Shown here: positions 1 through 7,492 of the stretch, piece after piece | Numbering within the stretch: position 1 is the first letter of the stretch | Layout: each line of letters starts with the position of its first letter | NCBI RefSeq assembly: GCF_018332655.1 | Contig: NZ_BOQL01000084.1 | Coordinates: 1-64,000 of the forward strand | Reading direction: 5' to 3' | DNA: 64,000 bases | Source: Actinoplanes auranticolor | GTDB taxonomy: Bacteria > Actinomycetota > Actinomycetes > Mycobacteriales > Micromonosporaceae | Position numbers and translations under genes: made by a program | Notes under the pieces: model-generated | What the model saw: only the letters and a program-made list of their open reading frames with translations | Told to the model about the DNA's origin: nothing | Databases searched by the model: none

Positions 1-364
1 GGGCAGCGGGGGCAGCGGGGGTCGCGGCGGAACGGGCCGCGGCGGCGGCGGTGAGGTCGTCGCGGATCTTGCCGCTGATCGGGTCGATCTGCCGGTCCGC
101 GAACCGGGAGTAGTACCAGGCGATCACGAACGTCGAGACGAACTGCAGCAGGCCGAGCAGCAGCGCGACGTTGATGTTCCCGATGAGCTTCACGGACATG
201 AAGCCCCGGGCGTACGCCGAGAGCAGGACATAGAGCGCGTACCAGAGGAAGAACGCGACGGTCACGGGGAAAATGAAGTTGCGCAGCTTGCGGCGCAACC
301 CGGCGAATTCATCGGATCGCTGGACCTCGAGATACTTCTCGGTCGGGGTCGCTTCGGTTGTCAA
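1..364 (-). CDS. DUF485 family membrane protein (3' end beyond window)
   Basis: Reading leftward, the frame opens with a TTG (MTTEATPTEKY) that follows an in-frame stop and a GGTGG-type ribosome site; no in-frame ATG lies before the conserved part, so TTG is the likely start. Two hydrophobic segments (about residues 30-53 and 62-85) are joined by a short loop, followed by a conserved basic/acidic tail and an Ala/Pro run that leaves the window. This is the layout of DUF485 proteins, small inner-membrane proteins usually encoded beside acetate-type sodium/solute symporters (yjcH-actP arrangement). A symporter is therefore expected just left of the window, which cannot be seen here. Its molecular role is not established. 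Confidence 0.75.
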   Translation of the reverse strand, partial: MTTEATPTEKYLEVQRSDEFAGLRRKLRNFIFPVTVAFFLWYALYVLLSAYARGFMSVKLIGNINVALLLGLLQFVSTFVIAWYYSRFADRQIDPISGKIRDDLTAAAAARSAATPAAPAA

Positions 365-474
365 CGTGGCTCACCACCTTCGTGGGGGCGGGTCTTTTCC
401 GGCACCGTACGAAGCAGTGGTGGCGATCACTGGCTGCCGGTCGCCGGGTGCGCCGAGCGGCGTCCCTGTTGCGC

Positions 475-1014
475 TTACCGGTCGAGCCCGCGGTACCGGC
501 CGCGGAAGTGGAGCAAAGGGACGAGCCCGGCGTCATCGAGCTGAATCGACTCGATCGTGGCCTCGACGAGCAGACCCCAGCCGTACGGCCGCTGCCCGTC
601 GAGCCGGCAGCCCGCCCACGTCCCGGCGCCCGCCGGCACCGGCCCGTACCCGGTCGCGGTCCAGCCGTCGCCGGCGAACAGGCCGCCCGGGGCGGGCATC
701 AGCCCGGCGAAACGATCGGCCAGCTGCTGGTCGCCGGGGCCGAGCGGGGTGACGGCGAAGCGCCCGGCCACCGAGACGGCGTCCCAGAAGTCGCTCTCCT
801 CATCGACCAGCCCCAGGACGCGGCCGGGCTCGCCGTCGGCGACGAGCATGGAGGACACGGTGAGGCCGGCCGGGCCGGGAGCGGTCCAGAGCGTGACGGG
901 CGCGGCCAGCCGTCCCCGCAGCCGCCGGACCGCGGACTTGTCCTGCTCCGGGGTGGCGAACGGGTCACTGGAGTGGATGTGCGCGCCGGGCTCGACAGGG
1001 TTCACGGGGAACAT
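475..1014 (-). CDS. Flavin reductase-like domain protein
   Basis: A protein of 179 residues whose middle resembles the flavin reductase-like (split beta-barrel, FMN-binding) family: it contains the typical segment with APVTLWTA, then GLTVSSMLVADGEPGRVLG and a following DFWDAVSVAGRFAVTPL. It probably binds FMN and acts as a small cytoplasmic oxidoreductase; substrate and partner monooxygenase are unknown. The ATG at 1014 was chosen because the conserved barrel begins soon after. No good ribosome site precedes it, and a GTG a few codons inside is an alternative start. It is divergent from the trpS leader, with only 30 bases between the two start codons, so both promoters must overlap. Confidence 0.7.
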   Translation of the reverse strand: MFPVNPVEPGAHIHSSDPFATPEQDKSAVRRLRGRLAAPVTLWTAPGPAGLTVSSMLVADGEPGRVLGLVDEESDFWDAVSVAGRFAVTPLGPGDQQLADRFAGLMPAPGGLFAGDGWTATGYGPVPAGAGTWAGCRLDGQRPYGWGLLVEATIESIQLDDAGLVPLLHFRGRYRGLDR

Positions 1015-1031
1015 TGTGCCGTCCGCGGCGG

Positions 1032-1037
1032 TACGAT
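1032..1037 (+). promoter_or_regulatory. -10 element of the trpS leader
   Basis: TACGAT, a strong actinobacterial -10 hexamer, lies exactly seven bases before the GTG of the leader peptide at 1045. That spacing puts the transcription start on or next to the GTG, so the leader would be translated from a leaderless mRNA. No convincing -35 is visible. Confidence 0.6.
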
Positions 1038-1044
1038 CGGCCGC

Positions 1045-1083
1045 GTGAACACCGCGTGCCCGCAGAACTGGCGTCCGTCCTAG
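1045..1083 (+). CDS. Trp-codon leader peptide of trpS
   Basis: A 12-codon frame starting with GTG and ending in TAG encodes MNTACPQNWRPS. It contains one Trp codon at 1069-1071 directly before the first arm of a stem-loop ladder. It follows a -10 box by seven bases and is therefore probably leaderless. Its role would be to report the charging of tRNA-Trp: a ribosome stalled at the Trp codon would cover the first arm (1075-1080) and let the antiterminator form. Leader-peptide attenuation of an auxiliary trpS is known in Streptomyces coelicolor; assignment here rests on sequence layout. Confidence 0.75.
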   Translation: MNTACPQNWRPS

Positions 1084-1142
1084 CGACGGCTGCCACCTCC
1101 GCACGCGCGGGCCGTCCCATCCGGACGGCCCGTTCTGTGTTT
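1075..1142 (+). terminator. Attenuator with mutually exclusive stems before trpS
   Basis: Four complementary arms are visible. Arm 1 is CCGTCC (1075-1080), arm 2 GACGGC (1085-1090), arm 3 GGGCCGTCC (1109-1117) and arm 4 GGACGGCCC (1123-1131). Arms 3 and 4 form a perfect 9-bp stem with a 5-base loop followed by GTTCTGTGTTT, an intrinsic terminator. Arm 2 can pair with either arm 1 or arm 3. This is the classic 1:2, 2:3, 3:4 architecture of ribosome-mediated transcription attenuation, with the leader-peptide stop codon at 1081-1083 lying between arms 1 and 2. Confidence 0.8.
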
Positions 1143-1176
1143 CCCGGGTCGTCCACGACCTCCCCGGGAGACAGAG

Positions 1177-2202
1177 ATGACCACCCAGACCCTGAGCCTC
1201 GAGGACCGGATCGCCGCCCGGCCCGGCGACTTCCGCGTGCTGACCGGTGACCGGCCCACCGGGCCCCTGCACCTCGGCCACTACTTCGGCACCCTGCGCA
1301 ACCGGGCCCGGCTGCAGCACAGCGGCGTCGACCTGGTCGTGGTCGTCGCCGACTACCAGGTGCTGACCGACCGCGACGTCGCTGAACGGCTGGTCCCGAC
1401 GGTGGAGGGGTTGATCCTCGACTACCTCGCCGCGGGGCTCGACCCGGACCGGGCCACGATCTTCACGCACAGCGCGGTGCCGGCGCTCAACCAGCTCGTC
1501 CTGCCGTTCCTGAGCCTGGTCAGCGTGCCCGAGCTGCAGCGCAACCCGACCGTCAAGGACGAGATCGCCCACTCGCGGCAGAGCTCGGTCAGCGGGCTGA
1601 TGTTCACCTATCCGGTGCACCAGGCCGCCGACATCCTCTTCTGCAAGGGCAACCTGGTGCCGGTCGGCCAGGACCAGCTGCCGCACGTCGAGGTCACCCG
1701 CACGGTGGCCCGGCGGTTCAACGAGCGCTACGGACCGGTCTTCCCGGTGCCGGAGGCGTTGCTGGGTGCCGCACCGCTGCTGCTGGGCACCGACGGGACG
1801 AAGATGAGCAAGAGCCGCGGCAACGCGATCGCCCTGTCCGCCACCGCGGACGAGACCGCCCGGCTGATCCGCGGCGCCAGGACCGATGCCGACCGGCACA
1901 TCACCTTCGACCCGCAGACCCGGCCGGAAGTGTCCGGGCTGGTGCAGCTCGCCGCGCTCTGCCTGGACGAGGACCCGCATCAGGTGGCCGCGACGATCGG
2001 TGCCGCCGGGGCCGCCGCCCTGAAACGGACGGTCACCGAGGCGGTCAACGAGTTCCTGGCGCCGATGCGGGCGCGGCGGGCCGCGTACGCGCAGGAACCG
2101 GGGCTGGTGCGGGATGTGCAGCGGGCCGGCAACGCGCGGGCCAACGCCGTCGCGGACCAGACCCTGTTGGAGGTACGGGAGGCGATGGGCACCCGTTACT
2201 GA
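1177..2202 (+). CDS. trpS: Tryptophanyl-tRNA synthetase
   Basis: The 341-residue protein is a class I aminoacyl-tRNA synthetase that charges tRNA-Trp. The HIGH signature appears as HLGH at residues 32-35 and the KMSKS loop is complete at 209-213; the family's GLMFTYPVHQAADILF and VPVGQDQLPHVEVTR segments are present, and the length is normal for a bacterial TrpRS. The ATG at 1177 follows a GGGAGACAG ribosome site. The gene sits behind a Trp-codon leader peptide and terminator, so expression should rise when charged tRNA-Trp falls. The active-site stretch reads ADYQVLT where many indolmycin-sensitive enzymes have a DQHAIT-like segment, so this may be an auxiliary, drug-tolerant TrpRS. Its stop overlaps the stop of the convergent ABC permease by seven bases. 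Confidence 0.95.
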   Translation: MTTQTLSLEDRIAARPGDFRVLTGDRPTGPLHLGHYFGTLRNRARLQHSGVDLVVVVADYQVLTDRDVAERLVPTVEGLILDYLAAGLDPDRATIFTHSAVPALNQLVLPFLSLVSVPELQRNPTVKDEIAHSRQSSVSGLMFTYPVHQAADILFCKGNLVPVGQDQLPHVEVTRTVARRFNERYGPVFPVPEALLGAAPLLLGTDGTKMSKSRGNAIALSATADETARLIRGARTDADRHITFDPQTRPEVSGLVQLAALCLDEDPHQVAATIGAAGAAALKRTVTEAVNEFLAPMRARRAAYAQEPGLVRDVQRAGNARANAVADQTLLEVREAMGTRY

Positions 2203-3794
2203 CGGGCGGTCACCGTGGCCAGCAGCTCGGGCATCCGCCTGTCCAGCATCGGGCCGGCCAGGCGGAGCCCGAGCAGCAGTGCGCCGCCGCCGTAGAGCAG
2301 GCCCAGCGGGAGACCGGCCCACAGCCAGACGTCGTGGGCCAGGAACGCGACGAGCTGCATCGGCACGGTGATCAGCGCCGCACCGAACAGCGCCGCGAAG
2401 GTCAGCAGCCCTTTGGCCATGCCCCCGCCCGAGGACAGGGCGAACGGGTTGGCCGTGTCGGGCAGCGCGTAGGCGACCCGGACCGAGATCGGCAGGACCA
2501 GGGCGAGGCCCACGCCGTACGCCGCGGCCAGCATGCCGACCAGGGCCGGGATCGTCTCCGGGCGGCCCACGGCGAGACCGACCACGATCGCGATCACCAG
2601 CAGCGACGGGACCACGTACACGGAGAAGCCGGCGACCCGCGAGGTCAGCTCCAGCCGGCCGGGGACGCCGGCCACGACGTTGGCCGCGTAGGCGCTGCCC
2701 TCGAAGCCGAACTGGTTGGCCAGGCTCACCGCGGCCAGCGCGCCGACGAAGACCAGCATGCCGGTCGGGGCGCCGACGGTGCCGCTGCTCACGCCGATGA
2801 AGACGGGCAGGAAGATCCCCACCACGCTGAACGTGATCAGGCTGGCCCGCCGCCGCGTCTCACGCCACCAGTACCGCATCTCCCGCGCGGTCAGCGCGCC
2901 GAACCGGGTGCGCGGCAGCCAGCCGGGCACGAGCTGGGCGACCGGCTTGCGCGCCGAGGCCGCCCGCTCCCGCGGGCCGGACCGGCCGACCGAGCCCAGC
3001 ATCGCGCGCTCGAGAGTCGCGGACCACCACCACAGCAACAGGCCGATCGTGGCCAGGACCAGAGCCAGCTTCACCGGTACGGCCCACAACCGTCCCGCGG
3101 CCACATCCTGGCCCATGCTGTACGGCGCCCCGAACGGCGTCCACGCGATGACGTCGGCCACCCGGGCGATGCCGGTCCAGTCGGCGTTCTCGGCTCCGGC
3201 CAGCGCGGCCAGTTGCAGCGGCCCGAGCAGCGCGGCGACACAGGCCAGCAGCACGGTCGCCAGATCGCGGGCCCGCCGAGACCGCAACGCCGTCGCGAAG
3301 GCGCTGGTCAGCGACCGGCTGACCGCCGCGCAGAGCAGGATGCCGGTGACCACGCCGACGAACTGGACCAGTGCGGCAGCCGGCCCGCCGAGTCGCGCCG
3401 CCGAGTCGACCATGCCCAGCGTCCCGGCGAACGTCGCCAGCGCGGGTACCCCGGCCAGCGATGCGACGAACAGGCCCCGGATCAGCGTGCGCCGGGGCAG
3501 TGGCAGCAGGGCGAAGCGGGCGGGGTCCAGCGATTCGTCCACGCCGAAGAAGACCAGCGGCAGGAACAGCCAGCCCAGCACGACCAGACCACCGGCCAGG
3601 GGCAGCGCCACCTCGGCGGCGCGCTGCTCATCGAGCAGGCCGGGCAGGCTGAACAGGGCGTACCCGCCGACCGCGGCGCAGGCGGCCAGCACCGCGCCGA
3701 GCACGAACAGAGCCACCCGCCAGGTCTGACCCCGCAGGCCGTTCGCGGTGATGCGCAGCTTGAGCTTGACGAAGTGCCGGACGCCTACAGCCAC
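2196..3794 (-). CDS. ABC transporter permease, multi-span membrane protein
   Basis: A 532-residue integral membrane protein with about twelve hydrophobic stretches and a hydrophilic middle, resembling the large permeases of ABC-2-type exporters paired with a single ATPase. The GTG at 3794 overlaps the stop of the ATP-binding gene by ten bases, so the two are translationally coupled and form one transporter at the cytoplasmic membrane. The substrate cannot be read from the sequence. The long continuation of the same open frame upstream through the ATPase gene is a high-GC artefact. The gene's end overlaps the end of trpS. Confidence 0.85.
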   Translation of the reverse strand: MAVGVRHFVKLKLRITANGLRGQTWRVALFVLGAVLAACAAVGGYALFSLPGLLDEQRAAEVALPLAGGLVVLGWLFLPLVFFGVDESLDPARFALLPLPRRTLIRGLFVASLAGVPALATFAGTLGMVDSAARLGGPAAALVQFVGVVTGILLCAAVSRSLTSAFATALRSRRARDLATVLLACVAALLGPLQLAALAGAENADWTGIARVADVIAWTPFGAPYSMGQDVAAGRLWAVPVKLALVLATIGLLLWWWSATLERAMLGSVGRSGPRERAASARKPVAQLVPGWLPRTRFGALTAREMRYWWRETRRRASLITFSVVGIFLPVFIGVSSGTVGAPTGMLVFVGALAAVSLANQFGFEGSAYAANVVAGVPGRLELTSRVAGFSVYVVPSLLVIAIVVGLAVGRPETIPALVGMLAAAYGVGLALVLPISVRVAYALPDTANPFALSSGGGMAKGLLTFAALFGAALITVPMQLVAFLAHDVWLWAGLPLGLLYGGGALLLGLRLAGPMLDRRMPELLATVTARQ

Positions 3795-4561
3795 GCGAGT
3801 TCCGACCCGGTCGCTGTGCGGCCGCCGACGACCTCGACGAAGACGTCCTCCAGCGAGCGCCCGCCGCGGACCTCGGCGAGCGTGCCGCGCATCCGGATAG
3901 TGCCGTCGGCCAGGATCGCGACGTGGCTGCACAGCCGCTCGACCACGGCCATGACGTGGCTGGAGAAGACGACCGTCCCGCCGCCGGAGACGTAGCGCTG
4001 CAGGATGTCGCGGATCAGCGCCGCCGACACCGGATCGACCGCCTCGAACGGCTCGTCGAGCACCAGCAGCCGGGGCGCGTGCAGCATCGCGCAGGCCAGG
4101 CCGATCTTCTTCTTCATGCCCGCGGAGTAGTCGACGACCAGGGTGCGGTTGTCGGCGCCCAGGGCCAGGACGTCCAGCAGCTCGGCGGAGCGCTGGTCGA
4201 CGACCTCGGCGTCCATGCCGCGCAACAGCCCGTGGTACGCCAGCAGTTCGGTGCCGGTGAGCCGGTCGAAGAGGCGGACACCGTCGGGCAGCACGCCGAT
4301 CCGGGCCTTCGCCGCGGCCGGGTCGGCCCAGACGTCGTACCCCAAAATCCGGGCCTGGCCCGCGTCGGGCCGCAGCAGGCCGACGGCCATCGACAGGGTG
4401 GTGGTCTTGCCGGCCCCGTTGGGGCCGAGCAGGCCGAAGAACGAGCCGGCCGGGACGTCCAGGTCGATGCCGGCGACCGCCGGCTTGGCGTCGAAACTCT
4501 TGACGAGACCACGCAGCGCGAGCGCCGGATCCGGGCTCAGGCGCTGGTGGGGAACCGTCAT
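3785..4561 (-). CDS. ABC transporter ATP-binding protein
   Basis: A 258-residue nucleotide-binding subunit. Visible elements are Walker A GPNGAGKTT, a Q-loop region (LGYDVWAD), the signature YSAGMKKKIGLA, Walker B LLVLDEPFEAVD and the H-loop SSHVMAVVE. The signature and domain order fit the CcmA/DRR-like ATPases that energise ABC-2 exporters. It is first in a two-gene operon with the permease at 2196-3794. The ATG at 4561 is the only reasonable start upstream of the beta-strands leading to Walker A. Confidence 0.93.
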   Translation of the reverse strand: MTVPHQRLSPDPALALRGLVKSFDAKPAVAGIDLDVPAGSFFGLLGPNGAGKTTTLSMAVGLLRPDAGQARILGYDVWADPAAAKARIGVLPDGVRLFDRLTGTELLAYHGLLRGMDAEVVDQRSAELLDVLALGADNRTLVVDYSAGMKKKIGLACAMLHAPRLLVLDEPFEAVDPVSAALIRDILQRYVSGGGTVVFSSHVMAVVERLCSHVAILADGTIRMRGTLAEVRGGRSLEDVFVEVVGGRTATGSELAWL

Positions 4562-4650
4562 GCCCAGAACCTAACGGTTGGTGAGCGGCCCGGGCCACCC
4601 CTGCGGATGGTCCGGGCCACTTGTCACACCCTTCAAAGGGCGGACCCCCG

Positions 4651-5280
4651 TCATCCCACCCGTTCGATCACGGCGCGCCTGATGAGGAACTTGCCCGCCT
4701 CGCGGACCTCCTCGAAGGCGGCGTTGTTGAGCAGGATGCAACTGCCCGACGGGGTCGCCACCTTGACGGTGATGCTCTTGTTGTTGTCGAGGTTCGTCAC
4801 CTTGAGCGTGGTGCCGACCGGGAACGTGCCGCTGGACGCGGCGGGCGCGCCACCCTCACCGGACAGAGTCACGGTCGAGCCCTGGCAGACGACGTCGCCG
4901 GTGGCCCCGCCGGTCGCCCCTCCGCCGGCCGGAGCCTTGGTGGGTGCCTTGGTCGGCGCCTTCGTGGGGGCCTTGGTCGGGGCCTTGATCGGCGCGGCCT
5001 GCACGTCGCCGGTGCAGCCGGCGGTCGCGCGCCGCTGGTTGATCAGGTCGACGACGGCCTGCCGGTTGGCGATGCGCGCGGCCGAGAGGGCGTCCGGGTC
5101 GGCCCGCTGCGCGGCGATGAAGTCCAGGTTGTTGCGCAGGGCCCCGTCCAGGCCCGCGCAGTTCTCACCCGCGCTGCTCATGCCGGTGCTCACCGCGAAG
5201 GCACCGCCGGCCAGTGTCGCGGCCGCCACGCCGATCAGCAGTTTCCGGGCCCGGCCGCTCATCCTGTTCCTGCGGTACAT
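4651..5280 (-). CDS. Secreted double-psi beta-barrel (RlpA-like) protein
   Basis: The ATG at 5280 follows AAGGAG by seven bases and encodes a basic N-terminus, a hydrophobic stretch (KLLIGVAAATLAGGAFAV) and a likely signal peptidase site, so the 209-residue product should be exported. A helical Cys-flanked domain (about residues 38-92) is joined by a low-complexity linker of repeated KAPT units (near 100-120) to a C-terminal domain with SGTFPVGTTLKVTNLDNN and a terminal RRAVIERVG. That pattern matches the double-psi barrel of RlpA and expansin-like proteins, which bind or cleave cell-wall glycans. The usual catalytic Asp is not obvious, so it may be a binding module only. Confidence 0.65.
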   Translation of the reverse strand: MYRRNRMSGRARKLLIGVAAATLAGGAFAVSTGMSSAGENCAGLDGALRNNLDFIAAQRADPDALSAARIANRQAVVDLINQRRATAGCTGDVQAAPIKAPTKAPTKAPTKAPTKAPAGGGATGGATGDVVCQGSTVTLSGEGGAPAASSGTFPVGTTLKVTNLDNNKSITVKVATPSGSCILLNNAAFEEVREAGKFLIRRAVIERVG

Positions 5281-5389
5281 GCAGCGCTCCTTCGCGTTCG
5301 TCCGGCTGCCCCGTTGCAGCATCGTTAGCTACGGGGCCGGCACCGCGAAGAGTTCAGACAAGTTTCTTAAATATTGTTAAGGGTCACCG

Positions 5390-7027
5390 TCAGAGCCGGA
5401 GCGATTCCGGGGCGTGCAGCCGCAGCATGGTCGCCCCGATGTCCCCCGGCACCCGGCGCTTGGTCAGCAGCGAACCGACCACCATGACCAGGAACGCCAG
5501 CGGCACCGTCCAGGCCGCCGGTTGCTCGATCAGCTGCGCCGGCCAGCCCGACAGCGGCGGGCCGAGCACCGTGATCAGCACCGCGGCCATCGCGGCGCCG
5601 CCGCCGGCCAGGATCCCGGCCACCGCGCCGGCGTCGGTGAGCCCCCGCCACCAGATGCCGAGCACCAGCAGCGGACAGAAGCTCGACGCGGCCACGGCGA
5701 ACGCCAGCCCGACCACCTGCGAGACGTCCATGTTCGCCACGTAGATGGACAACGCCATCGGCGCGACCGCGGCCAGCACGGTGGCCAGCCGGAAGTCCCG
5801 GACCGAGCCACCCCGGTCGGCGTGCAGGACGTCGGTGAAGATCACCCCGGCGACGCTGGTGAGCAGACCCGACGAGGTGGACATGAAGGCGGCCAGGGCG
5901 CCGGCGGTGACCAGGGCGCCGAGGAACTGGCCCAGATGCCCGCCGCCGAGGGCCGCCTCCGGCAACAGCAGGACCACCGCGTCGGTGCGGCCGGTCATCA
6001 GCAACTGCGGGGTGTAGATGCGGCCGAGGACCCCGTACAGGGTGGGCAGCAGGTAGAAGAGGCCGACCAGGGCCAGGACCACCAGGGTCGTGCGGCGGGC
6101 CGAGGCGCCGTCGGGGTTGGTGTAGAAGCGGACCAGCACGTGCGGCAACCCCATGGTGCCCAGGAACGTGGCGAGGATCAGCGAATAGGTCGCGAACAGC
6201 GTGGTGTCGCCGCCGGGCAGCAGCCAGTCGGCGCCGCGGTGGTCGTCGACGGTGCTGACCTCCGGCACGGCCTCGCCGGCGGCGAACGTGCGCTCCTCGC
6301 CCTCGGCGACCCGGCTCTGCGAGCCGTCCGGCAGCGTGAGGGTCGCCGCGTCGGTGAAGGTCACGGTCGTGGTGGCCGTGAAGGCCGGGCCGGCCGGGGG
6401 CGTCACGGCCGGGCGGCCGTCCGACTGCCACTGCATGACCAGGAAGATCACAGGTACGGCCAGAGCGGTCAGCTTCAGCCAGTACTGGAACGCCTGCACG
6501 AAGGTGATCGCCCGCATCCCGCCCAGCGCCACGTTGGCGGTGACGACCAGACCGACGAGCAGCGCCCCCCACTCGTACCGGCCGCCGGTGACCGTGGTGA
6601 ACGTCAGGCCCGCACCCTGTAGCTGCGGCACCAGATAGAGACAGCCGATGAAGACGACGAAGACGGTGGCGAGCCGGCGCAGCACGGGCGAGCGCAGCCG
6701 CACCTGGCAGAAGTCGGGCAGGGTGAACGCCCCCGAGCGGCGCAGCGGCGCGGCGACGAACAGCAACAGGGCGAGATAGCCGGCCGCGAAGCCGACGGGA
6801 TACCAGAGGACGTCGACGCCGTAGCGCAGCACCAGTCCGGCGACGCCGAGGAAGGACGCGGCGGAGAGGTACTCGCCACTGATCGCGGCGGCGTTCCAGC
6901 TGGGGCTGACCGAGCGGGAGGCGACCAGGAAGTCCGAGGTGGTACGGGCGAAGCGCAGCCCGTACGCGCCGATCCCGACCGTGACGAGCACGACCAGGAT
7001 CAGCCCCGGGACGACGTACGGGTTCAC
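5390..7027 (-). CDS. Sodium/solute symporter, cation-acetate type
   Basis: A 545-residue polytopic membrane protein of the sodium:solute symporter family, closest in feel to the acetate symporter group. Diagnostic pieces are DFLVASRSVSPSWNAAAISG, an AASFLGVAGL segment in the first transmembrane pair, MRAITFVQAFQYWLK and the helix MSTSSGLLTSVAGVIFTD. A periplasmic loop rich in Thr/Asp sits between helices near residues 220-285. The GTG start at 7027 overlaps the TGA of the small upstream membrane gene in a GTGA junction, so the two are coupled. A monocarboxylate is the likely substrate, by family analogy. Confidence 0.88.
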   Translation of the reverse strand: MNPYVVPGLILVVLVTVGIGAYGLRFARTTSDFLVASRSVSPSWNAAAISGEYLSAASFLGVAGLVLRYGVDVLWYPVGFAAGYLALLLFVAAPLRRSGAFTLPDFCQVRLRSPVLRRLATVFVVFIGCLYLVPQLQGAGLTFTTVTGGRYEWGALLVGLVVTANVALGGMRAITFVQAFQYWLKLTALAVPVIFLVMQWQSDGRPAVTPPAGPAFTATTTVTFTDAATLTLPDGSQSRVAEGEERTFAAGEAVPEVSTVDDHRGADWLLPGGDTTLFATYSLILATFLGTMGLPHVLVRFYTNPDGASARRTTLVVLALVGLFYLLPTLYGVLGRIYTPQLLMTGRTDAVVLLLPEAALGGGHLGQFLGALVTAGALAAFMSTSSGLLTSVAGVIFTDVLHADRGGSVRDFRLATVLAAVAPMALSIYVANMDVSQVVGLAFAVAASSFCPLLVLGIWWRGLTDAGAVAGILAGGGAAMAAVLITVLGPPLSGWPAQLIEQPAAWTVPLAFLVMVVGSLLTKRRVPGDIGATMLRLHAPESLRL

Positions 7028-7419
7028 CCTTCCGGCCTGTTGATCACGGCGGTGAAGTCCTGCTCGTTGCGCTCGGCCCAGCGCACGTAGGCCCAGCCGA
7101 CCCCGATCAGGAACGGGAAGGAGAGCAACCCGAGCAGCAGCCACGGCAGGTTGACGCCGAGCAGTTTGGCCTCACCGACCGCGGGCGCCACGGCGAAGAG
7201 CAGCGGCAGGGCGCCGAGCCCGGCCGCCACCACCAGCGAGAGCCGCAGGGCGAGGGCCAGCTGGGCCCGTACCAGCCCCTTGACCAGCGCCTCACCCACC
7301 GGGGTCTGCTCGGCGAGGTCGGCCCGCGCGGGATCGGGAGAGGGCCGGCGCGCGGCAGCCTCACCCAGGACGACGCGGGTACGCCGTACCTTGGCGCCGC
7401 CCGTCTGGTCGCCGTCCAT
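7024..7419 (-). CDS. Small membrane partner of the symporter
   Basis: A 131-residue protein with an Arg-rich cytoplasmic head and two hydrophobic segments (LALRLSLVVAAGLGALPLLF and LPWLLLGLLSFPFLIGVGW). It ends in WAERNEQDFTAVI, similar in layout to the small subunits that accompany sodium/solute symporters. Translational coupling to the symporter gene through a GTGA overlap supports a shared complex. The ATG at 7419 was preferred over an upstream in-frame ATG because a perfect TTGACA (7449-7454) lies in that upstream stretch and may be its -35 element. No catalytic motif is visible. Confidence 0.7.
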   Translation of the reverse strand: MDGDQTGGAKVRRTRVVLGEAAARRPSPDPARADLAEQTPVGEALVKGLVRAQLALALRLSLVVAAGLGALPLLFAVAPAVGEAKLLGVNLPWLLLGLLSFPFLIGVGWAYVRWAERNEQDFTAVINRPEG

Positions 7420-7492
7420 GCCCGGCAGTCTTGCCGCCGCTGCGCCGATGTCAAGACACGGCGGCGGCACGGCGTGCCCGGCTGCCCTCGTG

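Noticed and set aside
475-2322. Long minus-strand open frame running antisense through trpS into the flavin reductase gene
   Set aside because: Only the last 180 codons resemble a protein family; the rest is a high-GC shadow of trpS with random Arg/Gly/Gln composition.
4562-4650. Riboswitch or other structured RNA in short intergenic gaps
   Set aside because: I searched gaps by eye for known actinobacterial leaders (cobalamin, SAM, c-di-AMP, M-box) and found no convincing core sequences; the only supported leader is the trpS attenuator.
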